A stretch of 64,000 nucleotides of DNA from Baylisascaris procyonis (Eukaryota; Nematoda; Chromadorea; Rhabditida; Ascarididae). Under the pieces are notes generated by a model. That model had not been told where the DNA came from. It saw nothing but the letters and a program-made list of their open reading frames with translations, and ran no database searches. This document shows, piece after piece, positions 1 to 12,700 of this stretch. Made by a program: the position numbers and the translations under genes. The stretch covers positions 744,001-808,000 of the forward strand of contig JAZARR010000032.1 of assembly GCA_037389465.1 (NCBI GenBank), read 5' to 3'. Every line of letters begins with the position of its first letter. The first letter of the stretch is position 1.

Positions 1-486
1 TAATGCCTTTGGTATACGTCAGTAAGGAGCTGGCTGATTTGGAAGTGTTTTACGCCTGCAACTGTTACCTGTTGGATGGGAGATGAGTTAATTCACCATG
101 CAAAGTACTAGCAGATAAGGGTATATCTATGACCAAAGTTCCTTGGTGGGAATCGGTTTCTGAAATCTGTTGAAGTGTTCAGAGGACTTATTGAGTTTGT
201 GTTGTAATTTTGAAGTTGTCATTGAAGCCATTTGACTGAATCTGAAGGGCGATTACACTAAGGCCATTTCGATCGTAAAGAAGCAAGAGATAGGAAGGAT
301 AATGGCGAACCAGTTACACTGAGGCCACTCATTAGTGTATAGTGATGTGAGAGAGTAGCGTTTTCATCACTGTCTTTAAATTCTCGAATAAATTCGCTAC
401 TCTATTTTACAGTTCTCTTCGTTCATTGATACTATATGGTTACTTTTACCGTCAGTAGTATTTGAATTCCCATGTATCAATTTAAG

Positions 487-3400
487 CCAATCTTGGATTC
501 GGGGATATTGGTAACTCTGTCTCGAAGAAAAGTGTCAACACGGCGGCCGCACCGGACTCGTCGAGATCAAGTGCACTTAGTGATAGTGGATTCCTTCCGG
601 TTAGTGCGTTAGCATTCCGATGCTTAGGGAAAAGGCTTCTTTGATTCATTCTGATCTATGTGTTGTTTGTTAAAAAGCTTTGTCAGCATTTGCTAATATG
701 ACACCGAATTGCTAGAAGGGATCTGTTATTCCTCCCTTTTTACAACGCTTTTTCTCTACCGATGTTTATTTAAGATGCTATTTAAGAAGTGATCTTTTAT
801 CGATTGTGCTGCATTTCTCGACAGAAACCCTCTCCTTCTGTTATTCGTAACCCTCTTATCATTACTTGAATTTTGCAGCATGGGATCGGTGTGAGTACAC
901 CTTCAGTAGATCCACTAGCAAAGATTTGGTCAGACTATAATCCAGCGGGCAGCACGAATAGCGCCGCGGGCTGGAGCAGTACGAGTGGGGGCACGACGAG
1001 TGTAGCCACAGGACTTGGGGCTGCTGCAACTCTTCCAGCTGGCAGCGGTCTTCTCGCTTCTTCATCGCAACCCTCTCTTGGCGTTCTCAACGATCGAGCA
1101 GAATTGGCGGCTCGTAGCGAACCTTTGGAATTGGCGCATAATATTGCCCAACTTAGGGCTCATGTATGACTTCTTATGCGTACACGTTAGGGTGCTTGTT
1201 AATGAGTCTATGCTAGAAGGGAAAGAGAGAGGGAGTGGTTATATGTGTAATGAAATTAATTTGTGCAAATGAAATACTTAGGAGGTCGATGGTTTTTGAA
1301 CGCATAACAATCGTCATTGCATTGAGATGTTTATACTACAGACGTGGGTAGAAAGTGGGGCCATTCTGTAGAATTTTTTTGTGACGCTTTTCTTGTGCGT
1401 TCTCTCAGATTCTTCAGCGATGAAAGTCAATGTTTCATCGTTCATGTAATTATGCTTCTGTTTGTAACGTTTGACAGCCAGTGCCATAATTAGATTGTTG
1501 GGACGAATTCGAGTAAGCTGTGGTTGCCTGAGAGAGGATGTTTAGGTACAGCATCTCTTATGTTGTTCACTCTACGAGGAGATTTTCAGGCGAATAGTGC
1601 AGCAGGGTCGATCGCTGAAGAGGATAGTGGCGCGATGCGTGGTTTTGGCAGTGATACGATTCCTTCGGGATGTGCTGCTCGAAGTGCGTTCTCATCAGAG
1701 CCACCCTTCCAGTGGAGAAACGAGCCAATAGTTAGCACACAGCGTCCCAACACATCGCAGTCTCTCTTCCCCGACAGAGATAACACGTGGATCAATCAGG
1801 TGCATTTTCTTTTTTTGCGCTTTTTGCAAACTTATATCACGGGAACGCATCCAGAACAGCATTCCTGTCTATGTTTATCTTGCCTTGTTCGTTTGGCCAA
1901 AATACGGCATTGATCGCACGCAGGATTTAATTTATTTTTATTCCATAACATGCGGAAAATGTGCTATGCCTTTTGATTGTCATGCATTGTGTAGGATTAG
2001 TTGCATCGATTATGATCATTTCTTTAAACTAGACAGATCCGTTGAATGTCACAGTGATTTTAGGACTCTTTAAGTTAAAGGATTTCAAGTGAAGGAAAAG
2101 AAACTTGGATAGTATGGGGATGCGCATTTGCATATGTAAGAAGTTTCTTCGAATCAGCGACACGTTATAGATTATTATATATCTTGTTTTGAAAACAGTT
2201 TGGTATACCGAAACTTAAACTTGTTGGCTATAAACAACTTCAATTTTCAAGTCTGTTGTTCTTGGGGATTCATTTCGGCTATGTACTTTATATTGTCGCA
2301 TTTGTATTCTCATATTATTACATTCAGATCTTTATCTCTGCAATATTTCCTTTTGGGAAGAGCGAAATAGTGAACGATTAGAGGGTTTTAGGTGGAGGTA
2401 AATCACTTACTGCTGAAAGAAGATAGATCTATTTGCGAACATTTTACGGTAAAATAATAAGGATGACATTTCTTCCCTTACGTTCCTGACTCTTTGGTGG
2501 AGGAATCGGTGTCCCTCATTCGAACCGCTTTGTATACAGGTTTGGTTATGTTGGTCAATTGTGCCCGTCTATGGTAGTTTATGGAATATTTGCATTCAAT
2601 GAATTAAAATTGAAGGTAGCGATGCAATTGGCGGGTAATCAAACGGACGTTTCATCTGGAGGTGATTGCTTTTCGAATCCGTTTTCGCATTTGCCCACGC
2701 CTATCGGATATCCACCATCGGCAGCATACTCCAAAGAACATCCTCTCAGTCATATTCATCAACACTCACAACCCACACAGCCACAGCCTTATAATCGTGT
2801 TCGTTTACAGCAGGTGCGTCTTGTTATTTATGCGGTTTGTGGTGAAGTGATTATGAGAGAGGATTAGTGGGGTGGGATGTATCATAGGGAGCTGATAGGG
2901 TGTTCGCACAAAGGATAGTGGAGACGCAATCGATATAACACTTCTTTTTAACTGTAGGCTATAGGAGGACTTAAGACAGCACTCGGTGGAACTTGTAGTT
3001 TGATTTGGGTTTCCTATGAGGGCATGCTGCGATTGTTGGTAGCAGAAAAGGTAACATGTTACTTGCACAGTATTATGATCGTTAGCGGAAGTGTTGTAGG
3101 TGCAATTTAATTCTCTTGCTAAGAGGTCAACTTTATGTATTATTTTAGTTATTTGAAACGTGGATACAGGAATTGCTTTTGCAAATTGAATGTTAGATAT
3201 TGGAGTTGAAATCCACTGCCCAATCGTTCCCGTTGCGGGTAAATATTGCAATTTCAGTTTGCATAGTCCGTAGGAGAGTGCAGCAGTAATGGGTGTTATT
3301 TTCAGGCTGCACAAGCTGCATCGAATGAATACGAAAATTTGAGTATGTTGCTTAATTCGTTGAATATGACGGTACGTCCACCGCATGCAGCAGGGATGAG

Positions 3401-4209
3401 CAGTTCACGTATCGATAACGCTGACTATGGTGGGGCATATCATGCAGCTCGAACGGCTCTCAATACGTCAATTCCTCCGCCACCTTTCTTCAGTGCTCAA
3501 GTACCTCCGCCTTCGACGCAAAACAGCGCACAATTGGCTAGTTCAACTCTTTTTGGGTAAGTTTTCTAGAGTTTCACGCATTCTGTAGCGCAATATCACT
3601 AGAAGTTCAATGGAAGGTTTAGAGGAAAGTGCGAAGGAGAACTTGGCTCATGGATACTTCCCATCAAGGAGCTGTTCATGACTGCATTATTTCTCGCGAA
3701 CATCTCTACTCTTAGTGCTTTAGCAGCATCTATTATTTAATGTGAGTAACTCACTCTTTGATGGTGGTGACAGTTTTGGATTGAAGCTGTCGTGGGCCTT
3801 TTCCTCGAAGATTTCATGCGTTTCTATTCTTCTTAGCCGTTTGTCTTTGCTGCTTAAAGATAGGTTTGGATGAGTGGGGGACGCCTCTGTATTTTGTTCA
3901 CCAGCTGCGAAGAGTGTTGCAGCTTTATCGTATTTGTAATACGTTCACTGATCTTATTGTACCCAGGTCATATTTATTCGAAGAGTTTGCTGGCAATGTA
4001 AGTTCACCATGAAAGCATTAGAGAGGGAGTGAAGATGGGTTCTGATCTGAAATTTGCAGTCATAATATGGGACAATTGATTTCAGAGGCAATTGGCCGAT
4101 GCCACCGAATTACGCTCCTCCATCTCAGGCGCCTGGAGCGGTGGGAGATGCAACACTTTTATCCCAGACGACGAATCGATCGCAGTGGAATGGCTATGGG
4201 TGGCAATAG
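487..4209 (+). CDS. Unrecognised Ser/Pro/Gln-rich protein, 3' part of gene (six exons in window)
   Basis: I do not recognise the family. Exons that join in phase are 487-599, 879-1163, 1590-1799, 2616-2813, 3306-3556 and 4086-4209, ending in TAG. They encode about 392 residues. Donors are GTTAGT, GTATGA, GTGCAT, GTGCGT and GTAAGT. Most acceptors are TTTCAG/TTGCAG, but exons 487 and 2616 follow TTTAAG and TTGAAG. The protein is low-complexity: Ser/Gly/Ala-rich (exon 2), His/Gln/Pro-rich (exon 4), with a run of four prolines in exon 5 and an aromatic end, GYGWQ. No transmembrane segment or catalytic motif is visible, which would suit a disordered scaffold or RNA-associated protein (inference only). 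A possible further 5' exon ends at the GTAAGG donor at 22, which is phase-compatible if read from base 3. The gene start lies outside the window. Confidence 0.6.
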
Positions 4210-6031
4210 CCTTCGGGAAATGAAGCATTCTTTCGGCTTATGTCACCAACTTCCTTTTTGCTGCTTTTCTTCAGTAGAAGTTTTAACGGTGCACGCCAAA
4301 TACAAGGCTGCTGTTTTTTTCTTATTTGATACCCACATGAAATGCGTCGTTCGGAGTTCCCCTTTTTTTGAAAGCATAAATAGATGGATATATTTAGTGA
4401 TATCATTTCGTGGTATGAAAGAATAAGGGTGGGAGGGGGGGGGGGGGGAGGGGGAGGGCAATGAGAAGAGAAGAGCCTTGTGTCATAGTTTCGTTTGGGT
4501 TTGTAGGTGGCGTCTGATGTTGTTTTCCCCCCTCTGCCGTTATTATTTCATCTGCCAATGGTCTTGTTTATGTGACGTTGCACATTGCTTAGTGGCTTCA
4601 ATATTTGGCCTTCTTTAGAAGGTTTTTTTTTTCTGCAAATTTCAGTATTCATTGCGAAGACCATGTGTTGGAATTTATGCACACTATTATGTGCATCATC
4701 AATTCAAAAAGTGTCTCTGAGGTAATTTCTCTTCATTCATTTCTTCAAGTGTCAGTTATTTTCCTTCGGTGCATCTGATTTTAGGTTCCGCTGGTTGTCT
4801 TATCGTTTTTTTAAAATGCTTTCTTTTCATCATTCTTTATTTTCTCGTCTATAAATCTTATGTTTTAGCGAAGCTGAACGTTAAGCCACCTTTATGGTAT
4901 ATCACGTCAGCTCTATTTTTTTCTTTCAATTTAAAATTCGATCTTTTTTCTTTCATTTCGATTTTCATGTGCATATTTAATTTTAGTGAGTGATTATCAT
5001 TTTGTGATATCACTCAGTCGACCGTATGGATTGTCGAATCAATGAGTGAATAAATCAGTTCAAAATTATTCTTCTCTTTCAAACGGTCTCTTTCGCTCAT
5101 CAAATCGCCGCTGTCTTTGATTGGGCCCTCTATGTGTTGGTAGTGTTGCACTCAATTATCGTGTACATTATGCCATCACTTATTAGCCTACCGAAGTGCG
5201 ATCCCTCTAAGCACTCGGGTGATGCGTTTTCAAATTATATATGTATTTGTGCGTTACATATGATGGTTATCGCGCTTGAATACTGTAGTAGCAATTCGCT
5301 TTGAGACCGCTCCAAATTTGTTCATTTCTTTGTGGTTTTTTTTTTCATTCATTCATCTCCGAACGCAATGCCAACTCGGTGTGCTCTGCGTTGGTTGGTT
5401 TCTTCTTTTTTTTTTTCTTTTGCATCATCGCTTTTATAAGGAATTTGTCCATTGATTTCAAAATAATAAAGATTATTATGCTGTCTATATTGTTGTTCAA
5501 ATTTACGTTATAAAGAAGCGTAAGGAACGAAATATTTGATTGAAAAGTTTATTGCCCAAGGTACATATGCTTAAAAAAATCGTTGTCGAGATGGGTTTTC
5601 CGTCCCAATAAGAGAGAGGAAGTGAAATGTTGAAAAATACTTCCAGCAAGCGGACTGTAGTCACGTATCAGATTCCCCCCCCCCCCCCCCCCTCATTTCA
5701 TTCACTTCCTCTAACTACCTGCACCAATTTTCCCGTACGTGGTTCAGTTTAGAGTTTCTTTTCGAGCGGGATCCAACCATATTATCCCATGAGTGGCTGA
5801 GTTGGGTTCGGGAATGCACATGTGACTCCACGATAGATTTTCATCGCTTAGTTCTGTTGCATGTCATTCTAACTGTGGCGGTGTTTCTAACTGTTACTGA
5901 ATCAAAGTTTATACTAGTACAGGTATACTTTAGGAATGCATGGTCATGCAAGTTTACTTACATAGTGAAAGTGTAATATGTTAAATAATATGGAGTCATA
6001 TTTGAAGAAAATCACTAAATTAGTGAAAAGT
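4210..6031. other. Intergenic / 3' flank of the first gene
   Basis: No supported gene. Holds the presumed 3' UTR of the upstream gene, a G-rich run at 4429-4458, T-rich tracts around 4760-4990 and 5335-5420, an AATAAA at 5049-5054, and an 18-base C run at 5675-5692. Short frames here are T-rich and lack coding character. Confidence 0.6.
5675..5692. repeat. Poly(C) run, 18 bases
   Basis: Uninterrupted C18. Similar homopolymer runs occur at 4436-4448 (G), 12068-12081 (C), and around 25206-25224 (G, interrupted). Such runs are prone to length errors in assembly. Confidence 0.9.
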
Positions 6032-6700
6032 GGCTGGCTGCGAACTACGAACCGAGCTGAGCTTCTGCCGAACATTGCGTACGCACCACTACCGTACTAT
6101 GCACTCTAAAAGTGAATGCTAACGCCGGTCACAGAAACTCGAAAATGTGTGAAAGAAACAGGGAGAATTTTCCATTATTCAACTCAGAATGCCAAATCAT
6201 GCCCCAAGGAAAATTTCAGGTCAATTGAGGGGAGGGGAAATGCAATTGCTGGAGGGGTCATCTGTGCTGCGATAATCAAAGATTGCAGAGAACGATGGCC
6301 TAGGCAGCAAGTTTACTTTCCCTCCGAGCTGAGATTTTGCGTGGGGACATTATTTGACACTCTCAGTTGAATGATAGAAAAAAATTACATGTTTCTTTTA
6401 TAAGCTTTAGAGTTTCTGCAATGAGCGTTAGTATTCGCTTTCAGTGGGTGCAGAGTATGGTAGTGCTGCGTACGCGATGGGGAGCACGGGATCAGCTCCG
6501 TCCGCGGTTCGCAGTCAGGGTGTCATCGTTCTTTGCAAGAGTGGTGAATCTTTTGTAGCATTATTGACTTGGATTAATTATTTCGATCTGACTTGAAATG
6601 CTCATGGCATTTTCTTTTCATGTTTTGCCTATGGTTCTTCTGTCTTCTGTTCGAAAGCTCTCATTATTCGTTCCTAAGATTTTCTTTCCGATGAGTTCTG
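6032..6700. repeat. Foldback (palindromic) element, copy 1, with right flank
   Basis: Begins GGCTGCGAAC at 6036. A near-complement (GGTTCGCAGTC) lies near 6508-6516. The arms are inverted copies of each other. Compared with copies 2 and 3, this one has about 130 extra bases in the middle (around 6206-6345). The following 6526-6700 matches the right flank of copy 3 (shared words such as CTTGAAATGCTCATGG and GTTCGAAAG), so the repeat unit extends beyond the palindrome. It abuts the left flank of copy 2. Type is most like a MITE/foldback element. No transposase is seen. Confidence 0.7.
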
Positions 6701-6704
6701 CATA

Positions 6705-7551
6705 CTTGAGTCTTATATATCCTCCTGTAGTGTTTTTTAATTCTCGGCGCCTACATTATACTTGGATCATTAGCGACATAGGTTGACCATCACAGTTGAG
6801 CAATCATGAAAAATCAGTTTCCTTCCCATAAATTGTTTAATTTTCGCGGTCATCGGAGAATGTAAGGATTTCTCTTACGAGTTTCGAATTCTCAAAAGTC
6901 GTTTTGTGCACAAAAAAACAGAAAGGAAGCTAAGATTTATTCTGTTCTCTGTATATACATATGGAATGAAATGGAAGTTTTTCGGTTATGTAGCACTCTG
7001 AAAAACTACAATCGCATCGTGCTATCATTGCCCTCTTTGTAAACGAAGTTTGAGGTAATTAACACTTCCCGGTTGACGAGTCATTTAAGACTGTTCGATT
7101 AAAACACCTAAAATATTGGTACGAGAGGTATTTTACTTCATTGCTTGATCCGTTGATCGCTAGGAAATATTTTTGGAAGATGATGGCATTCTGGCTGCGA
7201 ACTGCGAACGGAGTTGAGCTCGTGTCCCACACTGTGTACGCACCGCTACTGTAGTCTGTATTCTCTGCAAGCGATTACTAACGCCCATCACGGAAACTTG
7301 AAAACCAGTGAGAGGAATGGAATTTTTTTCTGTCATTCAATTTAGAATCTCGAATTTAGCATGGGGAGGGGAGCATTATTTGACACTCTCAGTTGAATCG
7401 TGGAAAAAGTTGATAGAATGTCACAAGTTTTCGAGTTTTTGTGATGGGGCGTTGGTATTCGATTTCAGTGGGTGCAGAGTATGGTAGTGCTGCGTACTCG
7501 ATGGGGAGCACGGGTTCAGCTCCGTTCGCGGTTCGTAGCCAGGGTGCCATC
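6705..7551. repeat. Foldback element, copy 2, with about 480-bp left flank
   Basis: The left flank 6705-7181 is closely similar to 15828-16317. The palindrome itself runs 7182-7551 and starts GATGGCA, with the complement TGCCATC at its other end. Inner arms share CTGGCTGCGAAC and its complement. The right flank seen in copies 1 and 3 is absent after 7551. Non-coding. Confidence 0.75.
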
Positions 7552-9763
7552 GTTGTTTGCGATTCGAGGATAGTATCATAGAACTCAATAATAGAGAAAT
7601 AAAAAGAAAAAAAGCAAAATAAAAATGACCAGCGAAATAAGCGGTGGAAAAACGAATTGCTAACTAAACTATATGAAAGAATTTTTGATTGCTAGTTGCA
7701 CTGCTTTGATTGATTGGTTATTGTGAATAAAATTCGTGGCTAAAGACGGCGATAAACAATGCCCTCTTCTAATCAACGTTCTTGTAGATTGCATATCTTA
7801 ATTAGTGAGTTGAAATTTATTCTCGTTTTTATTACACCGAAGATGTGTTTAAATTCAATTTTTTTAAAATTGATTCGGCACTTACTGACCATTGGTCATT
7901 CATTCGGCTTTAATCATTAAATTTTTTGCATATCCATCTTTACTTGTGACTTCCTGTATAAGATTATGCAAGTGAACCCACCCCAGATTCCAGATTTTTT
8001 GTTGGTCACTATCATTTGTATTCATCGTTATTCATTCAAGGCTAAATTACTCAACGGTAAGCTTTCTTCCTTCTATATATATTTATTGGCTCATGATGTC
8101 TGTTGTGCATGCTATTGCGTATCCAAGCTCTCGTGGATTTCCTGGATGGTCGTATTTTTGGCGAACTGCCAACAAATGTCAGTTGTCAAATTTATAAGAG
8201 CGACACGGTAAATGGTGTCAGAATCGACGAAACTTTTTGTCAGCGAAGGCTGCTGGAGCTTTTGATGATGCGGTTATATTGAATGGACCTGAGGTGAGGG
8301 AGGTCGTCCAATCCGTATTGTTTCAAGAATACCCCAACGTTGAGTTATATCAGCCTCAGTGACCTCATTTTCAATCAACAGGAAGCTATGGGTCAAGTTG
8401 AATAGCATTCAAAGATGCTTGACCTTTAGCTAGTGGAATGACGATTGCTTTTCGACTTACGCAGCAATAGTGATGAATTGTTGCACAGAATGAATTGTTT
8501 TCGTTTATTCAAAACCACCCACAAAGGCGCCTCCTTAGAGATAACTCCCGTACGAAACCCATTCAATTAAATGTTCTCTTCAAACATGTTCGCAATAAAT
8601 TGCCGTTATTTTAATTTTCAAGGCAAAAAAAAGGATATTTCCATCCGCATAAGTTCACTGCATTCGGTGGATCATCATCGAATCATGAATCCCCACCATC
8701 GATAATCTACTTCAACAATCTTTTTTTTAAATTATTTTTCCTCGCATTCATTTCTCATTTAATATTTTTATATATATTTTACCATGTTTCTATGGCTTAC
8801 GTTGTCGTTACAGTTTTTTTTTTTGCTTCAATTTATTCGGATCATTGAACTTCATATGTAATTTTCTTTGTTGATATAATAATATAATAATGATTTGATG
8901 ATAATAATGTTAGGAAAACATTGAAAATGGCTACAGCATAGGCGGATTTAATTCTTAACGGATTTCTTATCGCTATGCATATTTGATCACACTTTTATAT
9001 CTGTCACGTTTCTTTGCTTACTTAGATTCACTATGAAATTACCGATACCCATCGAAGAAATTATTATTTTATAGAGTATTGTTTATTATGAGCAAATATG
9101 GAAGGCTTTAAATTTTTTTCAATTATAATTTACGTAATCTTATTCTGGCGTGATTTTTGTTTCTCTTCATTTGTTAAATGCTTTTTTGAATTCTTTTATA
9201 AATGCAACCCATTTTCAGCATTTTTCCTTGCAAAATCAAGAGTATTTGCCCATCTGTTGGGGAAATATTTAATTTTATGAGAACAAATCTTTTATATTCT
9301 AATACCTATCTTTGTTTTCTTTATTATTTGTTCTTTTATATCGTCTCGATTTTAAACCACCTCCTCATATATTTAATGCTAAAACTTTAATACCGCCTAG
9401 TCATCACAGAGAGGAGTGAATTGAACGGGCTAACAATGCGCATAACAAATTGCATCAAATCACTTCATTCGTTCGTCAAGCTTATCAAGCATTGATACCT
9501 CATACGTGGTTGGATCGAGGCGGAGAGTTCGTGTATATTTTTCCTTTTTTTTTTTGCTAATGCACGTGTGTCCCTTCATGGATCATCACTTCCGGTCTCG
9601 ACCAGCAAGCGTAATATTGGTAGTTTGAAATAGCGTTTTTTCTAATCCACAATTACTGTGCAGTATGAATTGTTTCCGACCTTATTCGTACCGGGATCGG
9701 ATTTAACCAAGATCAATTGTTATAGATTTGCTAGATCCGTTGCCAATTAAGGCTCCTAGTGGA
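7552..9763. other. Intergenic region upstream of the PRCC homologue
   Basis: AT-rich with many T tracts. No complete gene seen apart from the decayed frame at 8093-8362. The ATG-proximal stretch has a TTGTTATAG at 9717-9725, a conceivable trans-splice or 5' UTR intron acceptor ahead of the PRCC start. This is inference from the motif only. Confidence 0.5.
8093..8362 (+). pseudogene. Coding-like frame of about 89 codons with one internal TAA
   Basis: From ATGATG at 8093 a single frame continues to TGA at 8360-8362, broken only by TAA at 8195-8197. Residue composition is protein-like and unlike the T-rich surroundings: it contains GFPGWSYFWRTANKCQ before the stop and KWCQNRRNF, then NGPEVREVVQ, after it. 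I do not recognise the family. Either a decayed gene or transposon fragment, or chance. No splice sites clearly remove the stop. Confidence 0.3.
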
Positions 9764-12700
9764 ATGCTTAGTCTCGTCGATTACGGTGATAGCGATTCTG
9801 AAGGGCAATCAGATGATGCCGAATACGAGAGCTGTATACATGCTGAAGTGATTGCGAATCCAGAAAAGGGATTAAATGTAATAGCCGCGGAGAAGAAAAT
9901 TGAGGATTGCCACTCTACGGATCGAGCAGATGGTGAGGAGGCAGATTCCGCAACAAACGCTTTCGAGCCTGTGCTTTCAGGTAAATCTGCTTGTTTAAAA
10001 ACGTATCTGAGTTGTCATATCGGAGTTCCATTCTGTCGAATCTGATAGAAAGTGATGCTTTTCAATTCATAATTCGCGCACAGAACTCTCTAGTAAAGGT
10101 GATGGCCACTGGATTGACAACATGCGAAGAATAGATACACGCATGGGTGGATTCATAGTCTGATTATTAGCACTTGACCAATACCCCCTTCTGTTGGGAT
10201 CAAGGCCTTCTATGCATGTAAGGCCGATTTTGTTTTCACTACTTATTAGATTATCTTCGCAATTGTTATTTCCGATGCGCAGCGAAAGCGAAATTCATAT
10301 GGTTTCGATTTCAGCACACTTATATTTAGGTACTCTTTGCATATTTAGTTATAGTAAAGTATAGGGAAAACTTCTATGTAACTCGAAACGTCTTGTTAGA
10401 TATATTGAGGTGCCCATTGCATCTAATTTGAGAATCCACATCAAACGTGGCAAGCAGTTCTATTTTCCATCATCGTTTATTTTATGGAAGGAAAAACAGG
10501 ATATAATATAGCACCCAAAGCAGAAGTGTTTTTATTATGCTTATAATGAACAGTGGGAATTTGATGCATTGAAGTTATCTTATGCGTACCTTCTTGCCGA
10601 TCTTTAAAATCACCGCAGAAAGTTTCTTAAGTATTCCTTTAATGGAGATCTTTGCGATGTAGCTGCTCAACATTATTTCTTATGTTGTTCGATCAGATTT
10701 GTTATATTTTTTCCTTTTTGGAATGGTCTGTAAATCTAGTTTTTATTAAATTTATAGAACGTAAAAACACTATGATTGCATTTCAACACTATAATATTTA
10801 GAGATTGCATATTTTAAGAATCAGGTTGCGATGTTCTTGCTTCATTGCCATCTGCCATCAACACAGGGAAATATTCAAGTAATGCAAAGATCGCCGAGGA
10901 GGAAATAGAAGAACTCGTTGGACGCAAAAAATGGGAAATGAAACTTGCTAAGAAAAACGAACGAAAACGACGAAAAAAAGAAAAGAAGGCGAAAAAATTG
11001 TTAGTTTTATTGCTTTAGAGAATGTTTTATTGCTTTAAAGAATATTTGTGATAGGGTACATGTTGTTTTTCATTTATATTAAACGTTGAATTTTTATTTA
11101 TTCTTTAATTGAACGATTTTGCGGTTGCACTTCTTATGACTATATCATAATCCACCATCATCCCATCTCCTTCTTCAAATATTAAATCGTTGTTCATTAA
11201 GGTTTTCTTTATTAGGTAGAAGATTGTCCCCGCCCTCTTCTCTCCTTCTTCCTCAGCTCATTTTGGTGCTGGATCTTAAATCCTTGCTTCTTTTTACGAT
11301 TCCCTTGTCGAAATCCTCTTCCATCCGTGATCACCTAAGCAAAGAGTGTTCCTTCTTTCTCTTTCTGAATGATCGTTTTTCTTTGGATAGCTCGTACCCT
11401 TGCCGCTACCGAACACACCAGGAGAAGTATTATAGAACAAACCCGTGCCTTCCTTGCTTTCTTTTCGAGCGCCGAAGGAGCGAATCTGTTATACAGTGCT
11501 TCGCATGCTATCTTTGCGAGAGTGCCGAATGCCAGACTCCGTTGTGTAGTCTGTTGTGTAGCAGGCGAAGTACCAAACAACAGAATCGCGCCTTTGGCGT
11601 TCGCAGAGACACCACGCGATGTACTACAAAACAGACTCACGCATTCGCTTGCTGTCTCTGCGAGCGCCGAAGCCACGAGACTTCGACTGTTGTGTTTGCG
11701 AGCGCCGACGCTGCGAATATGTTATGTAGTCTTTGCCTAGTGTGTTTCCGAGCGTCGATGGGCGGGCGTTTTGTGTAGTACTTCGCATGCTATCTTTGCG
11801 AGCGCTAATGGGGCGAGCCTGTTACTTATTACTTCTCTCTCTGGATGTTCAGATTTCAATACATTGATTTAATCCACTCGGTGTTCTAATCCACTCTGAG
11901 GCGGTTCGCAATTTTCAATAAGTCCCTCCATATGAGTCGCGTAAAAGGCTATTGGAAAAAAGAAAATTTATATTCTGTTTTGTTAGGGCTGCCAAATTTA
12001 AATACTTCGGTGAAAATTTTCAAGTCCGCTTCTGAGGATTTAGAAGTGAAAAAATCCCTTCCGCCCTCCCCCCCCCCCCCCGATGCCTATTTCTAATATT
12101 TGTTTTTTAGAGATCTCGTTTTATTCGTTCCAGTGATAGAGGATCGCTTTTTTTTCAGGAAAAAGTCCACAAAAAACGGTGATGTTGCGAAGAAAAAGAC
12201 GAAAATAAATGCATTTGGTGGACTTATGGGATTAGTTGACTACAGTGATGACGAGTCTAATGACAAAAAGGTAAACCTTAATCGTTTTGAAATTTTCCTT
12301 AGATGCAGGGTAGTTATGGCTATTTGTTGCTCGCTTCAACCTTCACATTCGAGTTGCACCTTCATAGGTCATTATTGATGTTTTGTTAATCTTTATCTGC
12401 ATGGTGAGAATTATTTGCGTATTTGTACGGATTTGCATATTTTGTGACAGTTTTGTTTAGCTTCTTTTGTTTTGTTTACCACCTTGTTTTCTTTTTGCAA
12501 CTTAGGGTTTAGGATTATGATTGCATATTGCGACTGCATAGGAAAGAAGGTTGTATGCTTGTCACGACATGTTCATATTCACCAAGTGTAAATCGTTGTT
12601 ATTTTGTTGCTGTTTGCAGGAAAAGAGAAAACAAGCGGCTGATTTGAAGGTTACATCGAATGGATTACTTTCAATGTTACCACAGCCAAAAAGCCATGCG

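Noticed and set aside
2805..3386. Minus-strand 193-codon frame
   Set aside because: It covers an intron and antisense of exons of the + strand gene, has Ser/Thr/Ile-rich composition, and shows no domain or splice support.
11224..11778. 184-codon + frame and overlapping 123- and 113-codon frames in PRCC intron 2
   Set aside because: All overlap the GC-rich 49-bp repeat cluster, and several frames are open at once because stop codons are rare in that composition.
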